Positions 1 to 6,856 of a DNA stretch of 15,239 nt are shown piece after piece. The position numbers and the translations under genes were made by a program. The notes under the pieces were generated by a model. The model was given only the letters and a program-made list of their open reading frames with translations. It was not told where the DNA came from and did no database searches. Every line of letters begins with the position of its first letter. Positions within the stretch are counted from its first letter, which is position 1. The DNA comes from Candidatus Woesearchaeota archaeon (lineage in GTDB: Archaea > Nanobdellota > Nanobdellia > Woesearchaeales > JABIAG01): NCBI GenBank assembly GCA_019323235.1, contig JAHWHN010000193.1:1-15239 (forward strand). Direction: 5' to 3'.

Positions 1-569
1 ATTTTGTTTTTCTTTGCAATTTGAGCTAATTTTCTTAACTCCTTTTCAGAGTATACTTTTCCAGTCGGATTATTTGGAGAGTTAATGATAATTGCCTTTG
101 TTTTTTTTGAAATTTTAGATTTCAAGTCTTCATAATTAATTGTGTAATCAGGATTTGTTTTTACAACAATAGGTTTTCCATTTTTTAAACGTATTACTTG
201 TAAATAAGCTACAAAAAAGGGATCAAAAATTATTACTTCATCATTTGGATCTATAAGTGCATCAAGTGCTATTGACAATCCTCCTGAAACTGCACTAGTG
301 ATAATTATATCTTCAGGTTTTGCCTTGATTTTGTTTTTTTTCAATAATTTATTTGAAACTGCATCTTTTAACTCTTTAATACCAGTTGTTGGAACATAAG
401 AATTTAAATTATTATTTATTGCTTTAATTGCAGCCTTTTTAATTAAATTTGGAATTGGAAAATTAGGTTGACCTACCGTTAAATTTATTGGGTCTTGAAC
501 TTTTGAAGCCATTTCAAACATTTTTCGAACTTCACTCAAATCTACATTTTTTATTCTTTTTGAAACCAT
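1..569 (-). CDS. Class I/II PLP-dependent aminotransferase, N-terminal part (truncated by window edge)
   Basis: The minus strand is open from an ATG at 569 to the window edge, giving 189 residues of the N-terminal half of a fold-type I aminotransferase (aspartate/aromatic aminotransferase group). Visible landmarks are the N-terminal arm motif NLTVGQPNFPIP (29-40), SYVPTTGIKELKDAV (57-71), the SAVSGG turn (92-97) that usually binds the PLP phosphate, and SPNNPTG (164-170), whose Asn contacts the cofactor ring. The PLP-binding lysine and C-terminal domain lie outside the window, so substrate choice cannot be judged. The family moves amino groups between an amino acid and a 2-oxoacid in the cytoplasm. 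The start is supported by a TATA-like box centred about 26 nt upstream on the same strand. It is divergent from the pilin-like gene at 644/656. Confidence 0.9.
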   Translation of the reverse strand, partial: MVSKRIKNVDLSEVRKMFEMASKVQDPINLTVGQPNFPIPNLIKKAAIKAINNNLNSYVPTTGIKELKDAVSNKLLKKNKIKAKPEDIIITSAVSGGLSIALDALIDPNDEVIIFDPFFVAYLQVIRLKNGKPIVVKTNPDYTINYEDLKSKISKKTKAIIINSPNNPTGKVYSEKELRKLAQIAKKNK

Positions 570-591
570 TATCTAATTTTGATTAATCTCA

Positions 592-599
592 TATTTATA
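592..599 (-). promoter_or_regulatory. TATA box of the aminotransferase gene
   Basis: The minus strand reads TATAAATA, centred about 26 nt before the ATG at 569. This is the spacing expected for an archaeal leaderless transcript. It sits back to back with the plus-strand box at 625. Confidence 0.55.
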
Positions 600-624
600 T
601 TTATCTAAATAATTTGTAGAAATA

Positions 625-632
625 TTTATATA
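625..632 (+). promoter_or_regulatory. TATA box of the pilin-like gene
   Basis: TTTATATA is centred about 27 nt before the ATG at 656 but only about 15 nt before the ATG at 644. The geometry of the other promoters in the window therefore favours 656 as the true start of the pilin-like gene. Confidence 0.6.
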
Positions 633-643
633 TCTTTTAATTA

Positions 644-1270
644 ATGAAAGTTACTATGAACAAAAAAGGTGTTGAAATAGCTATTAATCAAATTGTCATT
701 CTTATTATTGGAATTACTATTGTAGGAATGGGACTAATATTAGTTGGAAAAATTATGACTTCTGGTGACTCACAAATTGATGCTGCAAATGCAAATATAA
801 GAGCTCAATTTGAAAGAAGTTTATCTTCAGATGAATTGGTTGATATTCCTTTAAAGAGTAGACAATTACAATCAAATGAATTAGAAATATTCCATTTAGG
901 AATTTATAATGATGCTAGTGTTGCTAGTGGTACTTATTTTACAATAATAATTACTGGAAGTATTGGAGCTGATTTAACAAAATTAAAAAATGCACTTCAA
1001 GTGGTGAGTGCTACAGATACAGGAGTTAATTCTAAATTGATTTTAGAAACAATTCAAAAAGGAGATGTTGGAGTTGTTCCAATTGGTTTTAAACCTAAAG
1101 AAGGTCCTCTAGGAATTGGTCAATATACATACAATGTTTGTGTTTGTGATGGTGATTCTTGTTTGCAAAAAGGAGATGATACCAAACAAATAACAGATTG
1201 TACATCTGCTAACATTCAAAACATCGGAAATCTTTATGATTTTGTAACATTTTCAGCAACTGTGAAATAA
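644..1270 (+). CDS. Membrane-anchored pilin/archaellin-like secreted protein
   Basis: The 208-residue protein has a short basic N-terminus ending KKG-VE, followed by a hydrophobic helix (about residues 13-36) and a long beta-rich, Asn/Ser/Thr-rich outer domain. The KKG-hydrophobic arrangement is that of archaeal class III (prepilin) signals cleaved by a PibD-type peptidase, and proteins with this N-terminus are common in DPANN genomes. The outer part carries four close cysteines (CVCDGDSC and one 15 residues later) that could form disulfides outside the cell. An internal ATG at 656 fits the TATA box better and would remove MKVT, leaving MNKKG as the start. Only 1 nt separates the stop from the zinc-ribbon gene, so the two are likely cotranscribed. 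The precise role, such as surface filament subunit or envelope protein, is not known. Confidence 0.75.
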   Translation: MKVTMNKKGVEIAINQIVILIIGITIVGMGLILVGKIMTSGDSQIDAANANIRAQFERSLSSDELVDIPLKSRQLQSNELEIFHLGIYNDASVASGTYFTIIITGSIGADLTKLKNALQVVSATDTGVNSKLILETIQKGDVGVVPIGFKPKEGPLGIGQYTYNVCVCDGDSCLQKGDDTKQITDCTSANIQNIGNLYDFVTFSATVK

Positions 1271-1271
1271 A

Positions 1272-1529
1272 ATGAATTTCAGACCTAAGAAAATTTATGG
1301 TACTGCTAAGAGAGAAGTATGTCCTTTCTGTCAAAATATAGCAACTACTAAGAATAAGCAAGGGATTCCAACTTGTCAAAGTGATAAAGAAAAAAGTTTA
1401 GATAATCTAAAATGTGCATGTGGTGAATATCTATATGTTATGGAAGGGAAGTTTGGAAGTTATTTTAATTGCCCAAGATGTGGTAATATTAATTTTAACA
1501 AAGGTTTGAATATGAATGGATTACTTTGA
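1272..1529 (+). CDS. Small zinc-ribbon protein
   Basis: This 85-residue protein has paired cysteine knuckles: CPFC (18-21), a lone Cys at 35, CAC (48-50) and CPRC (68-71), with GKFGSYFNCPRCG resembling the zinc fingers at the C-terminus of type IA topoisomerases. It probably folds around one or two zinc ions and may bind nucleic acid or protein; no catalytic domain is present. It starts 1 nt after the stop of the pilin-like gene with no good Shine-Dalgarno site, so translation is probably coupled. Its last 9 bases overlap the 3' end of the convergent radical SAM gene. The function is unknown; being a zinc ribbon is well supported, being a topoisomerase relative is only a resemblance. Confidence 0.75.
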   Translation: MNFRPKKIYGTAKREVCPFCQNIATTKNKQGIPTCQSDKEKSLDNLKCACGEYLYVMEGKFGSYFNCPRCGNINFNKGLNMNGLL

Positions 1530-3071
1530 TCTTTTGTAATTTTTCTTTCTTGTTTTAATTTTCTTTTCATCATTTAAGAATAATCTTTTTTGCTCTTTTT
1601 TTTCTAAGAATGTTCTAGGAATGTATATTTTCTTTTTTGTTTTTGGATCTAATCCTGTATAGTACATTGCACTTGATACTGTCATTGGAGTTGGAGTAAA
1701 TAGTTGTACTGCTTCAGGATTTTTCATTCCTTTTACCACATTTGCAAGTTCTTTTGCTTCTTTCATTGAACTTCCAGGATGACCAGTCATAAAGTAATAA
1801 GATACTTCTTTGTCAGAATATTTCTTGAATCTTTTTACAAAGTCTTTGTAATCTCCATAATCTTTGTTCATTAATTTTAATACTTCTTTGTTTACATGTT
1901 CTGGAGCAATTCTTAATGTATCATATACATGATGAGATAATTCTTCAATTAATTCTTCATTTACTAAATCATGTCTTATACCACTTCTTATGTAAACATT
2001 TTTTACACCAGGCACTTGCCTTGCTCTTTTTAATAAATCAATATATCTTCTCATACTTCTATCTAATAATTTACAACTCATACAATTCTTTAAAGTACAT
2101 TTCTCACAGTCCATACCATACATATTAGCAGAAGGTCCTCCAAAGTCATCAATATTTCCTCTAAATTGAGGATGTTTTGTTATATTTTTAATTTCTCTTA
2201 AAATAGATTCTTCTGATCTAGAAATAATCCTCTTCCCAGATATTAATGTTAAACAACAGAAATTACAATCCCCAATACAACCTCTATGAGTTACAACTGA
2301 AAATTGAAATCCTCTTAGTTCTTTTGGTACATCTCTTGTAAATGGTAATTCATAATATTCATCCAAATCTTTTGGAGTATACATAGGACTTTTGTGTTGT
2401 AATATGTATCTGTTGTCAATTTTTTGAGCTAGATTTTTATCTATATTGAACATCATTTGCATATCACAATATTTTTCTTTTGAATTTGTTACTTCTTCAA
2501 AACTAGGAAGTTCTATAAATCCTTGAGGAACTTCTTTTGAAATAATTGATGTTCCAGGTATATCAAGAAGTGATTTTTTATTTTTAATTCTATCTGCAAT
2601 GTCTAAAATTTGTTTTTCCGCATAACCATTTATTACTAAATCTGCTCTTGTATCAAAAGAAATTGGCCTTCTTATTTTATTACTCCAATAATCAAAATGA
2701 GCAAATCTTCTTAATGAAGCTTCAGTACCACCTAAAACTAATATTGAATCTTTAAAGTATTTTTTAATCCAGTTTGAATATACAATTACTGCTCTATCCG
2801 GTATGTTTTCTTTATATTTTAAATATTCATCATCTGCTCTTTTTTTAAGTAAAGGAGTGTAGTTTCTAACCATTGAATCAATACTTCCTGAACTTACGGC
2901 AAAGAATAATTTTGGCTTTCCTAAAGATTTTATATCTTCTTCAGATTGTGGCTGTTCAATTATTCCAACAGTATAACCATATTTTTCTAATAGTCTTTTA
3001 AGTATTGCAGCCCCACTTAATGGGTGATCAAAAAATATTTCTCCAGTTACAAATATAATATCATATTGCAT
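1521..3071 (-). CDS. YgiQ-family radical SAM protein
   Basis: The 516-residue protein matches the YgiQ/UPF0313 family. It starts with VTGEIFFDHPLSGAAI, the family's N-terminal signature, followed by a cobalamin-binding-like region. The radical SAM cluster loop is GCIGDCNFCC, with C265, C269 and C272 in the CxxxCxxC spacing that holds a 4Fe-4S cluster and S-adenosylmethionine. RSEESILREI and GGPSANMYGMDC follow, both typical of YgiQ. A second cysteine group (C322, C325, C330, C333) suggests another metal or Fe-S site. E. coli YgiQ is longer (over 700 residues); here the C-terminal extension is missing and the protein ends in a lysine/arginine tail. The reaction is unknown in the family. The start is supported by TTTTTAAA centred 26 nt upstream on the minus strand. 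Confidence 0.9.
   Translation of the reverse strand: MQYDIIFVTGEIFFDHPLSGAAILKRLLEKYGYTVGIIEQPQSEEDIKSLGKPKLFFAVSSGSIDSMVRNYTPLLKKRADDEYLKYKENIPDRAVIVYSNWIKKYFKDSILVLGGTEASLRRFAHFDYWSNKIRRPISFDTRADLVINGYAEKQILDIADRIKNKKSLLDIPGTSIISKEVPQGFIELPSFEEVTNSKEKYCDMQMMFNIDKNLAQKIDNRYILQHKSPMYTPKDLDEYYELPFTRDVPKELRGFQFSVVTHRGCIGDCNFCCLTLISGKRIISRSEESILREIKNITKHPQFRGNIDDFGGPSANMYGMDCEKCTLKNCMSCKLLDRSMRRYIDLLKRARQVPGVKNVYIRSGIRHDLVNEELIEELSHHVYDTLRIAPEHVNKEVLKLMNKDYGDYKDFVKRFKKYSDKEVSYYFMTGHPGSSMKEAKELANVVKGMKNPEAVQLFTPTPMTVSSAMYYTGLDPKTKKKIYIPRTFLEKKEQKRLFLNDEKKIKTRKKNYKRSK
1532..1606 (+). terminator. T-rich terminator region for the pilin/zinc-ribbon unit, inside the radical SAM gene
   Basis: Downstream of the zinc-ribbon stop the plus strand has repeated T4-T8 runs (for example 1532-1535, 1540-1544, 1553-1556 and 1559-1562), the usual archaeal oligo-T termination signal. 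On the other strand the same bases encode the lysine-rich tail of the radical SAM protein. Confidence 0.45.
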
Positions 3072-3093
3072 TTTTAATAAGAAATATTTGCTG

Positions 3094-3101
3094 TTTAAAA
3101 A
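3094..3101 (-). promoter_or_regulatory. TATA box of the radical SAM gene
   Basis: The minus strand reads TTTTTAAA, centred about 26 nt before the ATG at 3071, matching the leaderless spacing of the other genes. Confidence 0.5.
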
Positions 3102-3132
3102 CCTATTGTCTATTTATTTAATTTTAGTAACA

Positions 3133-3141
3133 TTAATATAG
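3133..3141 (+). promoter_or_regulatory. TATA box of the TrkA-C membrane protein gene
   Basis: TTAATATA lies about 26 nt before the ATG at 3164. It is a weaker match than the TTTATATA boxes but is correctly placed. Confidence 0.45.
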
Positions 3142-3163
3142 TATTAATTTCATATTTCATAAT

Positions 3164-3994
3164 ATGTTAGCACTATTTTCATTTTTAATAATTATATTTT
3201 TATCACTTTTTATAGTTAGAATTGGGTCCATTGCTTTAGAAGCAACCGGTATTTCTAAGGATATTTCTCAGTTTGAAGCTTTATCTGCTTTTTCAGGAGT
3301 AGGATTTACTACTAAAGAATCTGAGATTGTAATGGCTAATTCTTTGAGAAGAAAGATAATTAGAGTTTTAATGATTTTAGGTAGTGCCGGATTAACAACA
3401 GGGGTTGCTACTTTAATTTTGACTTTTATGAATGGTTCTAGCACCAGAAACATATTTGGATTTTCACTTGATTCATTTACATTCAACTTCTTAATAATCA
3501 TAATTGGTTCATTTACTTTGTTCTTAATTTCAAGAACTGAATTATTTGACCAGTTTGTAAGATTTTGTTTCAGAGGACCATTTCGTGCGATTAAGAAAAA
3601 GGTTTCTTTATACGATTACGAGAATTTATTAGGACTTTCAAAAGGTTTTGGTATTATTCAATTTCAAGTTCCAAGAAGAAATTGGATGGATGGTAAAACT
3701 ATTGGAGATTTAAAATTAGAGAAAGAAGGAGTTAATACACTTGGAGTCTTTAGAGAAATTCATGGCCATGAAGAATATATTGGATTACCTTCTAATGATT
3801 TTAAAATCCATTATGGAGATAGAATCATTATTTATTGTAGAGATGAAGTTGTTGAGAGTTTAGCTAAAAGACCAAAAGGTAAAGAAGGTAATATTTCAAG
3901 AAAAGAATCTGAACTACAACAAAAGAAAATAAATATTGTTAACAAGCTAGAGGAACAAAAGTTTGCTTTAGTTAAAGAACAAGAAAAGAAGTAA
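3164..3994 (+). CDS. Integral membrane protein with a C-terminal TrkA-C (RCK_C) domain
   Basis: The 276-residue protein has an N-terminal membrane part: helix 1 (2-24), then FEALSAFSGVGFTT (37-50), then helix 2 (65-88) and helix 3 (104-123). A cytoplasmic domain of about 75 residues (160-236) follows with the TrkA-C pattern: IIQFQVPRRNWMDGKTIGDL, LGVFRE and YGDRIIIYCR. TrkA-C domains bind small ligands and gate ion channels or transporters, and this architecture occurs widely in bacteria and archaea as uncharacterised TrkA C-terminal domain proteins, presumably linked to potassium or other ion transport. There is no TrkA NAD-binding domain and too few helices for a TrkH pore, so it may be a regulator or an oligomeric channel. 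The last 40 residues are a charged, probable coiled-coil tail. It is a single-gene unit. Confidence 0.8.
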   Translation: MLALFSFLIIIFLSLFIVRIGSIALEATGISKDISQFEALSAFSGVGFTTKESEIVMANSLRRKIIRVLMILGSAGLTTGVATLILTFMNGSSTRNIFGFSLDSFTFNFLIIIIGSFTLFLISRTELFDQFVRFCFRGPFRAIKKKVSLYDYENLLGLSKGFGIIQFQVPRRNWMDGKTIGDLKLEKEGVNTLGVFREIHGHEEYIGLPSNDFKIHYGDRIIIYCRDEVVESLAKRPKGKEGNISRKESELQQKKINIVNKLEEQKFALVKEQEKK

Positions 3995-3995
3995 A

Positions 3996-4616
3996 TTAAA
4001 TTTTTAATTCTAATAATTTTTTACTTGGAGTTTTTGATGTTACAATTGCTGAAGCAATTAGAACTCCTTTTGCCCCAAGTTTTTTTGAAATTATTATGTC
4101 TTCTTTAGATTTAATTCCAGCTCCAACAAATAAAGGAATCTTTGCAGAGTTTTTTACTGATTTTTCAATTAGATTTGGTTTTGATGTAACTGAAGTTGTT
4201 TTACTCCCAATATATTCCGGAGGCTCTACTCCAATGTAATCTGGATTGTATTTAACGAATTTTTTAACGTCTTCAGGTTTTGGAACTAAAACCATTGTTT
4301 TTAATTTTAATTCTTTACATTCTTTAAGAATTTCTCTTATTTTTGTTGTTTTGTGTTCAGAATGATTAATAAGAACTCCTTTTACACCATTAGCTTTCAT
4401 ATCTTCTGGTAAAATCCAACCAGTGTTACTACCATAGTTTATTGGGTCAACATGTTGTGCCCAAATAGTTAGTTTTGTTTTTGAAGATAAATGAACATCA
4501 CCAGGTTGTAAACAAAGAATTGGGTCCATTTTAGTAGACTCCAATTGTTTAATTAATTTCAAAGCATTCTTGCCAGTACCCTCTTTATAGGTTTTAAAAT
4601 TAATTATATACTTCAT
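3996..4616 (-). CDS. tpiA: Triosephosphate isomerase, archaeal type
   Basis: This 206-residue enzyme interconverts dihydroxyacetone phosphate and glyceraldehyde 3-phosphate in glycolysis and gluconeogenesis. Catalytic landmarks are all present: INFKTY with Asn6 and Lys8, INHSEH with the general-acid/base His85, GVEPPEYIG with the catalytic Glu131, and the phosphate-binding loops FVGAGI (163-168) and GVLIASA (184-190). The length is that of the compact archaeal form (about 220) rather than the 250 of bacteria and eukaryotes, so even this short form appears complete. It starts 12 nt after the stop of the NYN-domain gene and has no TATA box of its own, so it is the second gene of that operon. 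The 3' end faces the TrkA-C gene with a single base between stops. Confidence 0.95.
   Translation of the reverse strand: MKYIINFKTYKEGTGKNALKLIKQLESTKMDPILCLQPGDVHLSSKTKLTIWAQHVDPINYGSNTGWILPEDMKANGVKGVLINHSEHKTTKIREILKECKELKLKTMVLVPKPEDVKKFVKYNPDYIGVEPPEYIGSKTTSVTSKPNLIEKSVKNSAKIPLFVGAGIKSKEDIIISKKLGAKGVLIASAIVTSKTPSKKLLELKI
4001..4022 (+). terminator. Oligo-T terminator after the TrkA-C gene
   Basis: T5 (4001-4005) and T6 (4017-4022) follow the TAA at 3992-3994 within the 3' end of the convergent triosephosphate isomerase gene. In the other direction, the Lys-rich KEQEKK tail of the TrkA-C gene gives T-runs that could end the isomerase transcript. Confidence 0.4.
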
Positions 4617-4628
4617 GTTAATCTTAAT

Positions 4629-5393
4629 TTATTCTTTCTTCTTAACTACTTTTTTGATTTTATCTAATAAACCAGGTTTTTTAGTTAAGTTGTTTGGAGT
4701 AGGATTATTAACAACAGTTTCTTCCTTTTTTACTACTTTTTTTGTTTTTTTGTAGGATTTCTTTTTTACTTTTGATTCAGTATTTACAGATGAATTTGCC
4801 TCTACTTTATTCTCAGAAGATTTGTCAATTTCCTTATTCTCTGAAGATTTTGCCTGATCATTATTTTTATTTAACTCTTTTTGTATTTGTCTTAATTCAT
4901 AATTCTTATCGTAAATTAAATACTCTTTACCCATATCTACAAATTGATCAGAAGCTTCTTTAATTCTTGAAGAAGCAGTTTTACCAAAAGCCATTACTTC
5001 TGCTCTACAACCTTGAGCTTTTACATATTCTAATAAATCTTGAAAGTCTCCATCTCCGGAAATTAATACTATAACATCTACTTTTGGAGCAATTCTTACC
5101 ACATCCATAGCAATTCCAACATCCCAATCACCTTTTTTAGCTCCACCATAGAAAATTTGTAAGTCTTTTAATCTTACTTCATAACCTATTTTTGCCAAAG
5201 CATCTTGAAATTTGTTCTCACCTTGAACATCTGCAGAAATAGCATAAGCCATTGCTCTAATTAGTTTTCTTCCACCAACAGCATCATTTAAAATTTTATT
5301 AAAATTTACTTTTGAATTGTATAATTGTTTTGCTGAGTAATACATGTTTTGAACATCTACAAAAACAGCAACTCTTTGATTTTCGTGATTCAT
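4629..5393 (-). CDS. NYN-domain (LabA/DUF88-type) PIN-like ribonuclease with a lysine-rich tail
   Basis: Residues 1-160 form an NYN domain, a PIN-like nuclease fold with acidic metal-binding residues: FVDVQNMYYS (D13, N16), GDWDVGIAMDVVR (D89/D91/D97) and LISGDGDFQDLL (D114, D116), followed by GCRAEVMAF and a helix with SSRIKEASDQFVDM. Proteins of this family are thought to be metal-dependent RNases; the substrate here is unknown. Residues from about 165 to the end are low-complexity, rich in Lys, Ser, Asn and Glu, with two near-identical SSENKEIDK / SSENKVEAN segments and two KKVVKK blocks. This disordered basic tail could bind RNA. It is the first gene of an operon with triosephosphate isomerase. 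A TTTATATATC box lies 25 nt before the ATG. Confidence 0.88.
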   Translation of the reverse strand: MNHENQRVAVFVDVQNMYYSAKQLYNSKVNFNKILNDAVGGRKLIRAMAYAISADVQGENKFQDALAKIGYEVRLKDLQIFYGGAKKGDWDVGIAMDVVRIAPKVDVIVLISGDGDFQDLLEYVKAQGCRAEVMAFGKTASSRIKEASDQFVDMGKEYLIYDKNYELRQIQKELNKNNDQAKSSENKEIDKSSENKVEANSSVNTESKVKKKSYKKTKKVVKKEETVVNNPTPNNLTKKPGLLDKIKKVVKKKE

Positions 5394-5412
5394 GATTTTT
5401 TAATGGATTAGG

Positions 5413-5422
5413 GATATATAAA
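5413..5422 (-). promoter_or_regulatory. TATA box of the NYN-tpiA operon
   Basis: The minus strand reads TTTATATATC, centred about 25 nt before the ATG at 5393. It is divergent to the plus-strand box at 5447. Confidence 0.6.
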
Positions 5423-5446
5423 ATGTTTGTTTTTATTTTGAAAAAG

Positions 5447-5454
5447 TTTATATA
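5447..5454 (+). promoter_or_regulatory. TATA box of the 5477 membrane protein gene
   Basis: TTTATATA is preceded by an A-rich BRE-like stretch and centred 26 nt before the ATG at 5477, so the transcript is probably leaderless. Confidence 0.65.
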
Positions 5455-5476
5455 TTTTAAACATAATTATTAACTT

Positions 5477-5722
5477 ATGTTTGATTATAATTTAATTTGG
5501 CAAGTTTTTGTAATTGGTTTCATTATACTAATTGGAGCTATTGCTCTAAATATAATTGCTAATTTTCTGAATATTTCAACATGGTATACTTTTATTATTA
5601 ATATTGGACAATTGGGATTATTAGAGTCTATTAAAAAAGAAGGTTTTAACTTGATTTGGTTATTTATAATATATCCGTTTATGCTTGGACTAATTGGTTA
5701 TTACTCTTCTAAGTTATTCTAA
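5477..5722 (+). CDS. Small membrane protein of unknown function
   Basis: An 81-residue hydrophobic protein with helices at about 7-32 and 58-78, and a less hydrophobic amphipathic middle (38-52) that may be a third helix or re-entrant segment. It begins MFDYNLIWQVF and ends GYYSSKLF. No family is recognised. The start is well supported by TTTATATA 26 nt upstream. The next gene has its own TATA box 9 nt after this stop and no clear T-run separates them, so some readthrough into the coiled-coil gene is possible. Small orphan membrane proteins next to coiled-coil proteins are frequent in DPANN genomes; no function is implied by that. Confidence 0.7.
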   Translation: MFDYNLIWQVFVIGFIILIGAIALNIIANFLNISTWYTFIINIGQLGLLESIKKEGFNLIWLFIIYPFMLGLIGYYSSKLF

Positions 5723-5730
5723 ACTAAAAA

Positions 5731-5738
5731 TTTATATA
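5731..5738 (+). promoter_or_regulatory. TATA box of the 5762 gene
   Basis: TTTATATA is centred 27 nt before the ATG at 5762, within the 39-nt gap after the preceding membrane protein gene. Confidence 0.65.
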
Positions 5739-5761
5739 TTACCTAAATAATTATTTATTGT

Positions 5762-6265
5762 ATGAATGAATTAGTATCCTATATCGAAAACTGTAGAAAA
5801 AAAGGTTTTAGTGATAGATATATTAGAAAAGTTTTAAAAGATGCTGGGCATCAAGATTTTGTAGTTAAAAGAGCATTTTCATATTCAAAAGGTGGAAGAA
5901 AGAAAACAATCCATTCTAAAAATGTTTTATTATCATTAATCATGATTTTAGGTATTATCTCAATAATGGGTATTGTTGCATTACTTAATTTTGATGATGA
6001 AACTCCAACAGGATATATTGTAAATACTCCTGATAAAATGGAACAATTAAATATTGAACAAACTAAGTTATTGGATGCTAAAAATAAAATTCTAGAACAA
6101 CAAGTTGAGATGATTGAAGGTTTAGATTTAAGTTTAGAAGAAAAGGAACAATTAATTCAAGAGCAAACTAAAAAAATCAATGAGTTATTTAATCAAATAA
6201 ATACTGAAAGGTCTGAAAACTTAAATGCATCTATTGAATTAATAAATTCCTTATTAGTTAGATGA
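5762..6265 (+). CDS. Single-pass membrane coiled-coil protein with an N-terminal helical (UBA-like) domain
   Basis: The 167-residue protein has three parts. Residues 2-40 (LVSYIENCRKKGFSDRYIRK, then LKDAGHQDFVVKRAF) follow a pattern seen at the N-terminus of many DPANN membrane proteins: a small three-helix, UBA-like unit with GFS at the first turn and a Gly between helices. A transmembrane helix follows (about 54-76, LSLIMILGIISIMGIVALL). From 93 to 160 there is a Glu/Gln/Lys-rich coiled coil, with NIEQTKLLDAKNKILEQQVE and EEKEQLIQEQTKKINELFNQ. By charge, the basic N-terminal part is probably inside the cell. The stop overlaps the next gene's start in an ATGA, so the two products are probably made together and may interact. 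The function is unknown. Confidence 0.7.
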   Translation: MNELVSYIENCRKKGFSDRYIRKVLKDAGHQDFVVKRAFSYSKGGRKKTIHSKNVLLSLIMILGIISIMGIVALLNFDDETPTGYIVNTPDKMEQLNIEQTKLLDAKNKILEQQVEMIEGLDLSLEEKEQLIQEQTKKINELFNQINTERSENLNASIELINSLLVR

Positions 6266-6840
6266 TGAAAACTGAAAAAAAGATTTTATCTTTAAAATTA
6301 CTCAAAGAAAGAGCATATAAAATAAAAGATATTGATTCTATTATTGAAAGTTTAGAAAAAAATAAGATATTAAGTTCTGAATTTGTTAAAAAAAAGAATG
6401 ATAATAAATTAAATGAGTTATTTTTTGGATTTAAGTTATTAAAGACTTGTTTTTCTGAGAAGCAAATTATTACTGAAAGGACTCAAAGTTTAATTGCCAA
6501 TCTTGGAAGATTAAGAGCAGCTATTGTTACAGAGGATTTTTGTAAAGCTAAGAAGATAATGTATAAACATGTTCATGAAAGTTACACTAATCTTAAAGAG
6601 TTAATGAAAGGTAATAAGGACTTTGATAAAGACTTAAAGAAATTAGATTCTTTGTTTAAAGAATATTTTAAAATTGCTAATTTAAAAGGTGAAGACATTA
6701 AAGAAATTAATAAGAGTATAAAAATTTTAAAGAAGATTCATAAGAATCAAGAAGAATTATTAGTTAGCGGATCTTATTATTTTATAGAATATTCTAGAGA
6801 AATTGTTAAATTAGAGAAAAAGAGTAAATGTCAAATATGA
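6262..6840 (+). CDS. All-helical protein of unknown function, coupled to the coiled-coil membrane protein
   Basis: The 192-residue protein is rich in Lys, Glu, Ile and Leu and appears all alpha-helical, with a lysine-rich amphipathic C-terminal half. Visible stretches include LGRLRAAIVTEDFCKAKKIM (81-100) and KDLKKLDSLFKEYFKIANLK (123-142). No membrane helix or signal peptide is present, so it should be cytoplasmic. It starts within the ATGATGA at the stop of the preceding gene. Either the ATG at 6262 or the one at 6265 could be used, and translation is probably coupled to the upstream gene. No family is recognised. The pairing with a membrane-anchored coiled-coil protein suggests a membrane-tethered complex, which is inference only. 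Confidence 0.65.
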   Translation: MMKTEKKILSLKLLKERAYKIKDIDSIIESLEKNKILSSEFVKKKNDNKLNELFFGFKLLKTCFSEKQIITERTQSLIANLGRLRAAIVTEDFCKAKKIMYKHVHESYTNLKELMKGNKDFDKDLKKLDSLFKEYFKIANLKGEDIKEINKSIKILKKIHKNQEELLVSGSYYFIEYSREIVKLEKKSKCQI

Positions 6841-6856
6841 TTTTAATAATTAATTA

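Noticed and set aside
1916..2128. Plus-strand open frame of 70 codons inside the radical SAM gene
   Set aside because: It is antisense to a well-supported conserved gene and has no promoter or family features; a chance frame.
3268..3501. Minus-strand open frame inside the TrkA-C gene
   Set aside because: It is the antisense shadow of conserved membrane-helix coding sequence.
4791..4860. Repeat in the NYN gene tail as a DNA repeat or CRISPR-like unit
   Set aside because: Only two imperfect copies of a short coding segment in a low-complexity protein tail.
4742..4963. Plus-strand open frame across the NYN gene tail
   Set aside because: It is the complement of low-complexity Lys/Glu codons, with no start signals.
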